64,000 bases of DNA from DATCYX01 sp963714425 (GTDB lineage Bacteria > Chloroflexota > Anaerolineae > Anaerolineales > UBA4823), in NCBI GenBank assembly GCA_963714425.1, contig CAVQOI010000003.1:124001-188000 (forward strand), read 5' to 3'. The translations under genes and the position numbers were made by a program. The notes under the pieces are model-generated. The model ran no database searches. It was not told the origin of the DNA and saw only the letters and a program-made list of their open reading frames with translations. Positions 46,280 to 55,037 of this stretch are shown here, in pieces. Position 1 is the stretch's first letter. Each line of letters begins with the position of its first letter.

Positions 46280-46457
46280 GCCGAAAAAATGTCCTTTTCC
46301 CATCACAAGGAGATCGCCGATGATCTGCTCGTCAGTGTAGCTACAGCTGTACACGCACGTCAGCAACATCCTGGCCAAACTGCACCTTGCCAGCCGCACG
46401 CAAGCTGCCTTGTACGCCCTGCGCGAGGGCTATGCCTCGTTAGAGGACTCAGACTAA
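46280..46457 (+). pseudogene. Remnant of a NarL/FixJ-type HTH C-terminus
   Basis: On the plus strand HHKEIADDLLVSVAT continues, after one extra base, as YTHVSNILAKLHLASRTQAA and LYALREGYASLEDSD-stop. This is the typical LuxR-type HTH and C-terminus of a response regulator. The receiver domain and most of the gene are absent. It sits between regulator D and the convergent CAP gene. Confidence 0.62.
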
Positions 46458-47587
46458 GGTCTGGCGAACACCATCGTATAATATCCCCCCCATTCGCTGT
46501 TAGCGTCATACACATAACCGACGCCTGCATCTAAGTTACCGGCGTTAAGGATGTTCTCGCGGTGCACCCGGCTGTTCATCCACCAGTTTACCGCCCCTTC
46601 TGCCGTGCCGCCGAACTCCGGAAAGCCCACGTAGATATTCTCGTTCGCATTGCTGTAGCTGTATCCCTGGGCGCGGATGCGGTCGTACCAGGACGATCCG
46701 TTCGAGCCGTTGTGGTCGACGAAGCGGTTGCAAGCCATATCCCGGCTGTGGACGAATGCCGCTTCCGCGAGGGCTGTGCTCAGGCTGAGGGGCGCCAGTC
46801 CGTTCGCCGCCCGGTTCTGGTTGACCAGGGTCAGCACACTGGCTTCTACTGCCGCATCGCGCTGTGCAGCGCAACCGGCGGGGGGTGGGGGAGGTGGCTG
46901 CGCGCCAGGGTCGCCTTGCGGCTGGTCGTTGCGGTCCAGGAAGCGCACGGAGATGCGCACCCAGAAGGTATCTGCGCGGTTGCTCCCCGTCCCGAAGCGC
47001 CTGCCGGTGGGGTCTTCGAACCACCAGAAGCCCTGCTGCAACCCACCCCGGCTGGGTGCGGTCATGTCTACGGATAATTCAACTGTCGCTCCGGGAGGCA
47101 CCGTGGAAGGGAAGGGCTGGTTGAGCGGGCCGCTCATCACATCCCCGCTGTGGAACGCCAGCTTATAATCCGGTGTCCAGGTGCAGGTGCCCTCATTGCG
47201 GAAGCGCCAGGTTTTGGTGAATGCTTCTCCCTGGGCGAAGAACGTGTCGTCTGGGATCGTCACGTCTCCAAAATAGGCAGCCTTTTCGTCGCAAGCCTGT
47301 GGGGCAAGTGTGGGCGTAGGGGAGGGCGACACCTGCTCGCCGGATGCCGGTGCGGCTGGTTCGGTGGGTTGGGAGGCGGTTGTATCAGCCAGCGTGGCAG
47401 GCGCAGTTGGTGGGAGAGAGGTGGGTGCGATCGTCGGCGTCGGGCTTGGCGCTGCCTGGCTGGCGGGTGGAGACAGCGTCTGGGTGGGCAATGGCGCCGG
47501 CGATGGGGTCGAAGGCGTGCATGCCGCTAACAACAAGCCAGCTGCGATGATTATGACAGGGAGTGAACGCGTACCGTTGGATTTCAT
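46454..47587 (-). CDS. Lipoprotein with NBR1-like Ig domain and CAP domain
   Basis: Secreted lipoprotein, about 377 aa from the ATG at 47587. Signal peptide ends with LLLAAC; a Pro/Thr/Ser-rich linker runs to about residue 90. An NBR1/FW-type Ig-like domain follows (about 95-200: KTWRFRNEGTCTWTPDYKLA, GLQQGFWWFEDPTGRRFGTG). The C-terminal CAP (SCP/PR-1) domain (about 230-377) shows FVDHNG, NANENIY and SRVHRENIL, the family His/Glu motifs. Possible roles are cell-surface binding or lipid binding. Confidence 0.85.
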   Translation of the reverse strand: MKSNGTRSLPVIIIAAGLLLAACTPSTPSPAPLPTQTLSPPASQAAPSPTPTIAPTSLPPTAPATLADTTASQPTEPAAPASGEQVSPSPTPTLAPQACDEKAAYFGDVTIPDDTFFAQGEAFTKTWRFRNEGTCTWTPDYKLAFHSGDVMSGPLNQPFPSTVPPGATVELSVDMTAPSRGGLQQGFWWFEDPTGRRFGTGSNRADTFWVRISVRFLDRNDQPQGDPGAQPPPPPPAGCAAQRDAAVEASVLTLVNQNRAANGLAPLSLSTALAEAAFVHSRDMACNRFVDHNGSNGSSWYDRIRAQGYSYSNANENIYVGFPEFGGTAEGAVNWWMNSRVHRENILNAGNLDAGVGYVYDANSEWGGYYTMVFARP

Positions 47588-47965
47588 TTGCTTGTCCCAA
47601 CCAATGAGAGGAAGATTTGACCAGCCAATTGTAATACAAATCACACTTAATCTATCTAAAATTGATCAAGGATTTACCCTGCTGGCAGTGGAGTGCCACA
47701 CATGGCTGGGCCAAAGAGGTGAGCTTAAAAGAAAAGTAGCTCATACCCTCTTCGATCATGACAAATTTTCTGCCTCTTTCTATCCGTTTATGATGAATTG
47801 TGGCCCTTTAGTGTTTTCTGTGGCTGGCTGCTCTACCCTGATGAATGCAAGGCGAAATGGTTAATGACTGCACCACAGTATTGGACTGTATACGAGAAAC
47901 TCGTTCAAATAGGAAGAATTGCCCTGGTCATCGGCGCCTAAGGTGGGCTGACGTAAAAGAGAAAT
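47588..47965. other. Intergenic stretch without recognised gene
   Basis: About 380 bp between the CAP lipoprotein start and a terminator. I see no frame with a plausible start, RBS and protein-like sequence; the readable plus-strand frame here is the antisense of the CAP linker extended by chance. It should contain the CAP promoter. Confidence 0.4.
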
Positions 47966-47998
47966 AAACTCTGCCAGGAGAGTTCCCTGGCAGAGTTT
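47966..47998 (-). terminator. Intrinsic terminator of the small secreted-protein gene
   Basis: A perfect 13-bp stem AAACTCTGCCAGG with its complement, a 7-nt loop, then a T-rich tract on the minus strand, 54 bp past the stop at 48052. Confidence 0.78.
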
Positions 47999-48051
47999 GT
48001 TGTTCTGGGATGGCAACTACGAGCAAAGGTACCTTCGCTCATAGGTTGTAG

Positions 48052-48486
48052 TTAACGTGGGTTATTCGGGGTCGGGGGGAGCTCTCGGATTCTCGCGAGC
48101 AGGGTGGGCACGCCATCAACCAGCTTGGCAATTACGACAACCTTCACACAGCCCGGAATCTTCACGGGGCCGAGGCTCATGACCTGAGTATCAGTCTTAG
48201 CTAGGTTGACGGTGATCGTGTATGCGCCAGCCGGCAGCATCATTGGTCCTACTCTATCCTTGAACTCGAAGGTGAACGCAAAGTCACCGTTGACATACAC
48301 ATCAACAGGGAGCGCCGCGTCCAGACCTAGGCGTTCGCCATTAATTCCGTGCACTGCGCCGATGTAGAAGTATTCACACACTTTATCTACCGGCGGTCTT
48401 TCTTTGGCGAAAGCCGGGACTGCTATTGCGCTGAGCATCATGACGAGTGCCAGGATCACAGCGATGAATTTCCATCCTCGCTTCAT
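48052..48486 (-). CDS. Small secreted beta-rich protein (DUF4397-like)
   Basis: 144 aa with a clear signal peptide (FIAVILALVMMLSAIAVPAFA, cleavage near 27). The mature part is VYIGAVHG-like (YFYIGAVHGINGERLG, LPVDVYVNGDFAFTFEFKDR, LPAGAYTITVNLA), resembling DUF4397-type extracellular beta domains. Two Cys may form a disulfide. ATAGGAGGTTCAAT precedes the ATG. Monocistronic, with its own terminator. Function unknown. Confidence 0.7.
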   Translation of the reverse strand: MKRGWKFIAVILALVMMLSAIAVPAFAKERPPVDKVCEYFYIGAVHGINGERLGLDAALPVDVYVNGDFAFTFEFKDRVGPMMLPAGAYTITVNLAKTDTQVMSLGPVKIPGCVKVVVIAKLVDGVPTLLARIRELPPTPNNPR

Positions 48487-48728
48487 ATTGAACCTCCTAT
48501 GACTACGCTAAATTGTGAGATTACAGACGCTGACAGGCTATGGTAGGTTATATAAAACCAGTAAGATCCATCCCAGCATTGTAGAACGCCATCCCTATCA
48601 GCTAGGATTTAATCATACCACAAATGGATAGCTTGTCAATATATGTACAATAGCTTTTCAATAACTTAACATTCGGCTTTCCCCTCTTCGTACTCTCCTC
48701 TACCCCCGCATTGATCCAGGATGTCGCT

Positions 48729-50189
48729 TTATCGCTGCAATATCGGTAGGAAGATTAACTCCCCGCACCCTGCGGTTGTCTTGGAGTACGCCGTGATCAC
48801 CCCTGCCGCTGGGATGCTTGTGGTCAGCATCTCTCCGGCTCCCACCCAGATATCCGCAGCGTCGACGCTGTACTGGCTTGCGGTGGTGTACTGTACGCCA
48901 TATATACCTGCCGGCAGGTCATGGATATTAAAGGTAGCCCCTGCTCCTGCTTTCACAACCACCACGGAGCATCCCCGCAAATCAACGAAAGCCAGTGGAG
49001 ATAGACTGGCGTTGTTGCTGGTCGCCCCGATCCGTACTGCACCTGGCTGGATGAACCTGAAATACTGGCGCGTGAATTTGGTCATGTTGGTGATATGGAC
49101 CACAGGATTCGCTGGATCGGAATCGTCCACGGCATAGAGTGCGCTGCTGGTTGCCGGGTCGCCCGGTCCGCCCAGCACCCCTTGCTCCCAGGCTGAGTTT
49201 CTGCCCATCTCCAGATCTTTATGTAAAGTCTGGTAGCCGTTCGAGCTGCTCCACCACTCCAGCATGGAGGTATCCAGTCCGTGCAGCACCGCCCGGTTGG
49301 CGATCGCCTGCAGGTTGGCGTCTGACACCCCACCGTATCGGTGGTAGGAGAACTCCTCCAGAAAGGTCAGCGCACCGGGAACCAGGATCATGGCGTCGAA
49401 ATACGTGATGGCATTGCCCATGTTGGTATTGGAGGGGGCTACAAAGCGCGGCGTAAAGCCATGTGCCTGAAGCTTGCTCGCCGCCGCAACCATCGCCTCG
49501 CCCAGGAGGGTACCATCCCACTGGGACACGTTATCAGGTTCCAGCAGCACCTCCCACATGTCAGGCGCCAGTCCATATTTGCTCTGCAGGTGCAGGTAGG
49601 TTGCCAGCACAAACTCCGCATATTCGTCCGGATCATCGTGATCGTAGTTGAGCCCTGGACCGATCTGCCCGGTGAATGCCACATAATTGAGGTTGATCAG
49701 GAAGTCCCCACCGTTCGCCTCCACGCGTTGCTTCAGCGGCAGGACGACCTTCTCGACCGTATCGTCAAGCTCGGAGAAATAAAAGCCACCCCAGTTTATG
49801 CTGTCCGGGTCGGCGTTATCGTTGACTGTGGCATAGCGTCGGCTGCGCCAGGTGGGGTAATCGATCACCCCGTTCTGGTAGTCCGTCCAATTGTCGTTGT
49901 CGTGCTCGGCGCCGCTGCGCACTTCCAGCCGTACACGGTTGATACCCACTTCGTTGACCGCCCGGTCGAATAATTCGTCTCTATAGTTTGGAAAGGCGGG
50001 CGAGTCCTGCGCCGCCCAGGCGACGGCCTCCCAGCCGCTCATGGTCTGGTAGGTGCTGCCTGCCTGCAGGGAGATATCGTTGGCTGCCGGGGAGTGGGGT
50101 CCTGTGCGCGCCTGTGCGCCTGGTGAGCTGGTAGCAGTCGCCAGCAAGGTAAAGAAGAGCAAGATCGAAAAGGGTCTGTGTGCTTTCAT
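48729..50189 (-). CDS. Secreted glycoside hydrolase (GH30/clan A-like)
   Basis: 486 aa with an N-terminal signal peptide (about 1-27). A TIM-barrel glycosidase pattern is visible: the start YQTMSGWEAVAWAA, LFDRAVNEVGINRVRLEV, then WEVLLEPDN with a probable acid/base Glu217, and SMLEWWSSSN with a probable nucleophile Glu311. A C-terminal beta domain follows (about 370-480). The two Glu at the ends of beta-4 and beta-7 fit clan GH-A, and the layout is closest to GH30-type enzymes. The substrate (xylan, glucan or other) is open. Confidence 0.75.
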   Translation of the reverse strand: MKAHRPFSILLFFTLLATATSSPGAQARTGPHSPAANDISLQAGSTYQTMSGWEAVAWAAQDSPAFPNYRDELFDRAVNEVGINRVRLEVRSGAEHDNDNWTDYQNGVIDYPTWRSRRYATVNDNADPDSINWGGFYFSELDDTVEKVVLPLKQRVEANGGDFLINLNYVAFTGQIGPGLNYDHDDPDEYAEFVLATYLHLQSKYGLAPDMWEVLLEPDNVSQWDGTLLGEAMVAAASKLQAHGFTPRFVAPSNTNMGNAITYFDAMILVPGALTFLEEFSYHRYGGVSDANLQAIANRAVLHGLDTSMLEWWSSSNGYQTLHKDLEMGRNSAWEQGVLGGPGDPATSSALYAVDDSDPANPVVHITNMTKFTRQYFRFIQPGAVRIGATSNNASLSPLAFVDLRGCSVVVVKAGAGATFNIHDLPAGIYGVQYTTASQYSVDAADIWVGAGEMLTTSIPAAGVITAYSKTTAGCGELIFLPILQR

Positions 50190-50441
50190 GGCTGTAGTAT
50201 CGGCGGTTAGATCGTCTTTCGAGGATGCAGGCTGAGCGCCGATAGTGCTCTCACCATCATTATAGTTTCACCTCCCCAAATCGCACTATGCGACTCCCGT
50301 TGCGCCGCTCTACAATCTTGTAAGCACGGACTCTTGGAATATCTACAAAGTCTCCGCCACCCCTCCATAATTTCTCCATACTTGGATGGCACAATCAGGC
50401 TGTAAGGACAAACCATACATACAACTAAATGGAGGTAAAAA
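50190..50441. other. Divergent promoter region
   Basis: About 250 bp between the glycosidase start (minus) and the small membrane protein start (plus). No gene-like frame is seen. It must hold the promoters of both; I cannot assign boxes with confidence. Confidence 0.35.
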
Positions 50442-50834
50442 ATGTTTAGAACAGGTTCCTTTTTCTTACGTCTGCTGTTTGGCCTGATATTGGTTGGGGC
50501 GCTCGTGTGGGGCGCATCTGCGACCTATCAAGCCGGGCAATCCCAGGGCTATGCCATTGGGTTGGCTCAGGGAAGCCAGGACTCCGCCGAGATCGCGCCA
50601 GGAGCACCGCCTGCTGGGCTGCCTTATTATGGCTACTGGCCCTATATGCGGCCTCACTTCGGCTTCTTCCCCTTCTTCGGTGTGCTGTTCTTGATCCCTT
50701 TAGCGTTTCTGTTCTTCGGCTTCTTGTTCCGCCCCTGGCGTTACCGCTTCGGACCCAAGGGCTACCACCACCACGGGCATCCCTGGGGACCCGACCCGGA
50801 TCAGCCGCAGGCGTCCCAAGATCTTGAAAAATGA
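50442..50834 (+). CDS. Small membrane protein with His-rich tail
   Basis: 130 aa. One hydrophobic segment at about 8-28 and a second at about 72-94; between them a Gly/Pro/Tyr-rich stretch (PPAGLPYYGYWPYMRPHFGF). The C-terminus is charged and His-rich (YHHHGHPWGPD). AATGGAGG lies 6 nt before the ATG. It is followed by a terminator and then a two-component system on the same strand, whose sensor also starts with a His-rich segment. A metal link is only a suggestion. Confidence 0.7.
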   Translation: MFRTGSFFLRLLFGLILVGALVWGASATYQAGQSQGYAIGLAQGSQDSAEIAPGAPPAGLPYYGYWPYMRPHFGFFPFFGVLFLIPLAFLFFGFLFRPWRYRFGPKGYHHHGHPWGPDPDQPQASQDLEK

Positions 50835-50841
50835 ATAGTTG

Positions 50842-50876
50842 GGGTATAGGGCGGGTCATCGACCCGCCCTATACCC
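50842..50876 (+). terminator. Intrinsic terminator
   Basis: A perfect 16-bp stem (GGGTATAGGGCGGGTC and its complement) with a 3-nt loop, followed by ATAAATTTCC; it ends the gene at 50442-50834. Confidence 0.8.
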
Positions 50877-50885
50877 ATAAATTTC

Positions 50886-50920
50886 CTCTCCCCTTCTCCC
50901 TTTAGGGGGAAGGGGTGGGG
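50886..50920. repeat. REP-like G/C-rich palindrome
   Basis: CTCTCCCCTTCTCCC, a short TTTAG spacer and GGGGGAAGGGGTGGGGGA form an imperfect palindrome of the kind scattered in many genomes as intergenic repeats. Only one copy is seen in the window, so the repeat status is inferred. Confidence 0.35.
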
Positions 50921-51013
50921 GATGGAGGTTGCGGTGAAGGTAAAAACCGCGCAGTGTTCAAGGGCAGGGCACAATTGCTCTCGCCAGAGATAATTTTCTG
51001 CTAAACTTAGCTC

Positions 51014-51700
51014 ATGCAACAGACCATCCTTGTCGTCGACGACGAGCCCAAGATCGTCAAGCTGGCTCGCGATTACTTTGAGAAAGACGGGTTTAAGGTG
51101 CTCACTGCCAACGACGGCCTGACCGCCCTGGCAATGGCGCGCCGTGAAAAGCCCGATTTGGTCGTTCTGGACGTGATGATGACCGGAATGGATGGCTGGG
51201 ACGTGGTGCGCCACCTTCGCCGCGAGACCGATCTCCCCATCATCATGCTCACTGCGCGCGCCGAGGAGAGCGACCAGGTCGTAGGTCTGGAGCTGGGCGC
51301 AGATGACTACGTCGTCAAGCCCTTCTCGCCGCGCGCCCTGGTGGCGCGCGCCCGCGCCGTTCTAAGGCGCACCCGCGGTCACGTTAAACCTCCTGCAGTT
51401 CTGCGCAGTGGCGGTCTGGAAATCGATGGGGAATCCCACCGCGCCAGCCTGGATGGGCAGCCATTGCACCTCACCCCCAGCGAATTCTCCCTGCTGTTCG
51501 CCCTCCTCCAGCATGCTGGGCAGACCCTCTCTCGCCAGCAGCTGCTGGATCAGCTACACGGCGCGGCGATCAACAGCTTTGACCGCAGCGTTGACTCTCA
51601 TATCAAAAACTTGCGCCGCAAGCTGGAAAACGATCCCTCTCGTCCGCTCTTCATCGAAACTGTCTACGGCATCGGCTATCGCTTTATCGACCAGGAGTAA
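51014..51700 (+). CDS. OmpR-family response regulator
   Basis: 228 aa. Receiver domain with the acidic pair at residues 9-10 (VVDDEP), phospho-acceptor Asp53 (VVLDVMMTGMDGWD) and Lys in VVKPFSPR. C-terminal winged helix (about 130-225) ending RRKLENDPSRPLFIETVYGI and GYRF. The sensor kinase gene begins 2 nt after the stop, so the two form a standard two-component operon. Confidence 0.92.
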   Translation: MQQTILVVDDEPKIVKLARDYFEKDGFKVLTANDGLTALAMARREKPDLVVLDVMMTGMDGWDVVRHLRRETDLPIIMLTARAEESDQVVGLELGADDYVVKPFSPRALVARARAVLRRTRGHVKPPAVLRSGGLEIDGESHRASLDGQPLHLTPSEFSLLFALLQHAGQTLSRQQLLDQLHGAAINSFDRSVDSHIKNLRRKLENDPSRPLFIETVYGIGYRFIDQE

Positions 51701-51702
51701 TC

Positions 51703-52812
51703 TTGCACCACCACCACCCGCCCCACTGGTCCCACCGCCCCCCCTGGATGGCTGGCGCTCGCGACAAGCGCCGTTTCTTGCTGCGCGGTGTGCTCATGTT
51801 TTTGGTGCCTGTCTTCACACTCTTCGTGCTGGCGCTGGCTCTGGTGATTTTCCTGGTCTTCAGCCCGCTGCGCGAATCGTTGCCTGGCTGGGAGTTCTGG
51901 TTGCTCTTGTTATGCGCGGTTCCCTTTGGTTTTGTCCTCCTGTCGGGCGTGCTGGGCGGCTGGGCCTTCCGCCGCTTTGGAGGGCCGGTGGCTGAGCTGA
52001 TGGCCGCCGCCGACGCCGTGGCGGATGGGGATTTCTCGGTGCGCGTCTCCGAGCACGGCCCGCGCGAAATGCGCCGCCTGGCGACCAGCTTTAACCGCAT
52101 GACCGCTGAGCTGGGTCGCGCCGAGACCCAGCGCCGCAACCTGACCGCAGACGTAGCTCACGAGCTGCGCACGCCGCTGACCATCTTGCAGGGCAACCTG
52201 GAAGGCATCCTGGATGGGGTCTACCCAGCGTCTGACGAGCATATCCGTCTCACCCTGGAGGAAGCCCGCCAGTTGGCGCGCCTGGTGGAAGACCTGCAAA
52301 CCCTCTCCCTGGTTGAGTCGGGACAGCTGCCGCTGCACCCTGCGCGGGTATCTGCCGCCGATCTGCTGGCGGATACAGCTGCCAGCTTCTCCGGCGAGGC
52401 CGCGGCGGCGGGTGTCATTTTGATCGTTGAGGTCCCAGAAGAAGGTGACAGCCTGCTGGTTGACGTCGATCCAGGTCGCGTCGAGCAGGTGTTGGGGAAC
52501 CTGGTTGCAAACGCCCTGCGCTATACCCCGGCAGGCGGGTACATCACCCTGCATGGTAAGCCGCTCTCCGGCGGCGTACGTCTGAGCGTGGAGGATACAG
52601 GAGCGGGCATACCTGCTGAGGAATTGCCTTACATCTTCGATCGCTTCTGGCGCGGCGACAAAGCACGCACGCGTGGCGAGCGCTCGGGTAGTGGGCTGGG
52701 GCTGGCCATCGCCCGCCAATTGGTGCAGGCCAACGGGGGGGAAATCCGCGTGCAGAGTGAGATGGGTAGAGGCACGCGCTTTACCATTGAATTCAGATCT
52801 CCGCAGGCTTAA
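51703..52812 (+). CDS. HAMP-containing sensor histidine kinase
   Basis: 369 aa. A His-rich N-terminus (MHHHHPPHW) precedes two transmembrane helices (about 27-52 and 65-89) with almost no loop between them, so sensing is probably within the membrane. HAMP is at about 90-140, HisKA with His153 (DVAHELRTPL), and HATPase_c (N-box NLVANALRYTP, DTGAGIPAE, GSGLGLAIAR). The start is TTG at 51703 with AGGAG 5 nt upstream, immediately after the regulator stop. Confidence 0.9.
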   Translation: MHHHHPPHWSHRPPWMAGARDKRRFLLRGVLMFLVPVFTLFVLALALVIFLVFSPLRESLPGWEFWLLLLCAVPFGFVLLSGVLGGWAFRRFGGPVAELMAAADAVADGDFSVRVSEHGPREMRRLATSFNRMTAELGRAETQRRNLTADVAHELRTPLTILQGNLEGILDGVYPASDEHIRLTLEEARQLARLVEDLQTLSLVESGQLPLHPARVSAADLLADTAASFSGEAAAAGVILIVEVPEEGDSLLVDVDPGRVEQVLGNLVANALRYTPAGGYITLHGKPLSGGVRLSVEDTGAGIPAEELPYIFDRFWRGDKARTRGERSGSGLGLAIARQLVQANGGEIRVQSEMGRGTRFTIEFRSPQA

Positions 52813-52925
52813 CCCTTTCGCTTCATACCTGCTGCCTCTAAAATCGCCCATTTCCGATCCACTTGCTTATAATTGCGCAATCCACTATAATGGGCGCGTT
52901 ATTTATTCCAATTAGGGAGGATTAC

Positions 52926-53417
52926 ATGGTGTACGCCTGGCTAAATTTCTTGCACGTCCTGGGAGTCTTCGGTTTTCTGATGGCGCATGGCATCTCCGCC
53001 GGTGTGGCCTTTGCCTTACGCCGCGAGCGCGATCTCGAGCGCGTGCGCGCCTTGCTGACCCTGTCTGGCGGCTCGTACGGTGTCATGTACCTATCTTTGC
53101 TCGTGCTGCTGGTCACCGGCATAGTCACCGGATTTTTGGGTAGGTGGTGGGGGCAGGCTTGGATCTGGGTGGCATTAGGTCTGTTAATCGCTATTATCGT
53201 GGCAATGTTTGTGCTCGGCTCGCGCACCTACGGTGCCGCCCGCAAAGCCGCCGGTCTGCCTTATTATGAAGGTGGCAAGACAAACCCGCCATTAGAGACT
53301 GCCAGCGCCGAAGAGATGGACGCCATCCTCAACGCCGGGCAGCCTGTGCTGCTGACTGTGATTGGTGCCGGAGGTCTGGCGATCATTGCCTGGCTGATGA
53401 TGTTCAAGCCGTTTTAG
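52926..53417 (+). CDS. DUF2269-like membrane protein
   Basis: 163 aa with four hydrophobic helices. It starts MVYAWLNFLHVLGVFGFLMA with HGISAGVAF, a pattern of DUF2269-type proteins. AGGGAGGATTAC precedes the ATG at 52926. Monocistronic, following the sensor kinase gene by about 110 bp. Function unknown. Confidence 0.7.
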   Translation: MVYAWLNFLHVLGVFGFLMAHGISAGVAFALRRERDLERVRALLTLSGGSYGVMYLSLLVLLVTGIVTGFLGRWWGQAWIWVALGLLIAIIVAMFVLGSRTYGAARKAAGLPYYEGGKTNPPLETASAEEMDAILNAGQPVLLTVIGAGGLAIIAWLMMFKPF

Positions 53418-53428
53418 CTTCGTAACAT

Positions 53429-54253
53429 TCACTCATTGGCTGGCCAGGGGATCTCCACGGGTTGCGTATAGCCGTGCTTCTCTGCCAGGAAGACCCGCCC
53501 GTGCGACGGCTCGGAACAGCCTGGCTCATCCACGACTTTGACCGCCGTCAAGTACGAGCCGATGGGCGTGAAAACCAGCTGCCCATCCGTGCACAGCCAG
53601 GCTTCGATCAGGTATGGTGCCTCGGCGGTCTCATCTCCTGCCCGCAAAGCCACCGCGCTCCAGAAGATCGTCACTTCGTTCCCGTCCCGCCGGGCGTATA
53701 CGCCTCGCAGCGGGGCGTAGTACGGTGACTGGGGCAGCGGGATGTAGGTCGGCGCCACGTTCATCACGTCGCCTTTGACCTCCATCAACGAAGCCTTGAC
53801 CCAGCACGGGTTGTTCCCGCCGATGGCTTGCACCAGGATCCAGGTGCCCAGGTCGGTGCGCCCGATCACTTCCAGGTTGCTGCCCGGCACCAGCCCGTAC
53901 TTGTACAGGTACGGCGCGCCCGGTCCGTAACGGCAATTGGCGCGCACCAGCACCTCGCCGCGCAGGATCACATAGGTGGGGATGGGTGTGAGGGTGGGCG
54001 TCGCTGTGGACGTTCCGGTGGGTGTCATAGGCGGCAATTGGGATGCCGTCACGGATGGCAGGAGGGTATGTGTGGGCTCGACGGGTATCGTCGGCGTGAG
54101 CAGTGATACCAGCGCGGTCGGAGGTGCCTGCTCGAAGCCTCCCGCCGCCGTGCACCCTGCGACGGTCAGGATCAACACCAGGCCGGTCAATATCCTCAGA
54201 TAGAAGGTATGTAATCGGTACCGCTGGATCGCAATCTTGTCGTTCCCGGGCAT
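53429..54253 (-). CDS. Lipoprotein with SH3-like domain
   Basis: 274 aa with a lipobox (ILTVAGC, Cys near 34), a Pro/Thr-rich linker to about residue 90, and a bacterial SH3-like domain (about 95-165: VRANCRYGPGAPYLYKYGLV, GTWILVQAIGGNNPCWVKAS). A C-terminal beta-rich segment follows, including WLCTDGQLVFTPIGSYL. This domain layout is common in Anaerolineae surface lipoproteins. Likely cell-wall or carbohydrate binding. Confidence 0.75.
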   Translation of the reverse strand: MPGNDKIAIQRYRLHTFYLRILTGLVLILTVAGCTAAGGFEQAPPTALVSLLTPTIPVEPTHTLLPSVTASQLPPMTPTGTSTATPTLTPIPTYVILRGEVLVRANCRYGPGAPYLYKYGLVPGSNLEVIGRTDLGTWILVQAIGGNNPCWVKASLMEVKGDVMNVAPTYIPLPQSPYYAPLRGVYARRDGNEVTIFWSAVALRAGDETAEAPYLIEAWLCTDGQLVFTPIGSYLTAVKVVDEPGCSEPSHGRVFLAEKHGYTQPVEIPWPANE

Positions 54254-54359
54254 AGCGTCATTATAGGAAATTGGCGGTCTGTGATCAAGCCGCCTGTCAC
54301 ACCTGTAAGGTCACCCTACTCTATGGGGAGGATTTCCCATGATTGGTCTTTAACCGTAG

Positions 54360-55037
54360 TCAGAAACCCCGCTGCTGGCTCGTCCAGGGAGGTTCTTTGG
54401 CTTCCTTAAATTCCTCCACACTTGGTCCGCCCAGCTTTCTTAATCGCCAGATCCCATATAAATAAGTCACTACCAGCAGAATGACAGTGAAAGGCCATCC
54501 TAAGAGGATTCTTGCAGCTCCTAAAATTCCTAGTTCTACCTGACCGAACAGGTACAACTCGATCACTAAGCGTCCTGCAAAGGCTACTCCCCAGCCAATC
54601 GTTACCTCGTTATATGCCGGTAGCACCCTGGGATGCCAGTACCAGTCGCGCGGCCACCGCCGTGCAACCATGCTCGTCCAGGCTACAACCGGGCGGTTAA
54701 ACGCCACACTCACCACGCACACGATTACCGTGATCCCGCCGGAGATCAAGCCGGGCAAGAAGAACCCTCTCCCGGACCCACTCACAAGGGCGAACACCCC
54801 CGCCAACGCCACACCACCCAGGCCTCCCAGCGCATACACCAGGCTCTCCTGCCGCAGTATACGGTAGATGGCAAATAGCGCCGCCACCCCGCCGGCTGCC
54901 CATAGGGCGACGTTCAATCCAGCGAGCGGGCTGAAGACCAGAAAAACAACCAGTGGCAGAAATGAATCCAGCAGGCGCCTCGCACGTCCAGAGAGCACCG
55001 ACCTTAATTCTTCAAGAATTTCCTGAAAGCTACTCAC
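54360..55037 (-). CDS. DUF3159-like membrane protein
   Basis: 225 aa with five or six hydrophobic helices: LLDSFLPLVVFLVFSPLAG at the N-terminus, an internal FFLPGLISGGITVIVCVVSV, RPVVAWTSMVARRWPRDWYW and YLYGIWRLRKLGGPSVEEF at the end. This fits DUF3159. The start overlaps the end of the upstream 110-aa gene by 8 bp. Function unknown. Confidence 0.72.
   Translation of the reverse strand: MSSFQEILEELRSVLSGRARRLLDSFLPLVVFLVFSPLAGLNVALWAAGGVAALFAIYRILRQESLVYALGGLGGVALAGVFALVSGSGRGFFLPGLISGGITVIVCVVSVAFNRPVVAWTSMVARRWPRDWYWHPRVLPAYNEVTIGWGVAFAGRLVIELYLFGQVELGILGAARILLGWPFTVILLVVTYLYGIWRLRKLGGPSVEEFKEAKEPPWTSQQRGF

Noticed and set aside
18000..46500. Composite transposon or genomic island bounded by insertion sequences
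   Set aside because: No transposase, integrase, terminal inverted repeats or tRNA attachment site were seen; duplication by recombination between paralogues explains the structure.
47310..47864. Long plus-strand frame of about 180 codons
   Set aside because: It is antisense to the Pro/Thr-rich linker of the CAP lipoprotein, has low-complexity Gly/Val/Trp-rich composition and no recognised domain.
50446..50859. Minus-strand frame opposite the small His-rich membrane protein
   Set aside because: Arg-rich antisense reading with no RBS; the plus-strand frame has an excellent RBS, membrane helices and a terminator.
51910..52851. 313-codon minus-strand frame opposite the histidine kinase
   Set aside because: The plus strand has all kinase motifs; the minus frame has no RBS or recognisable domain.
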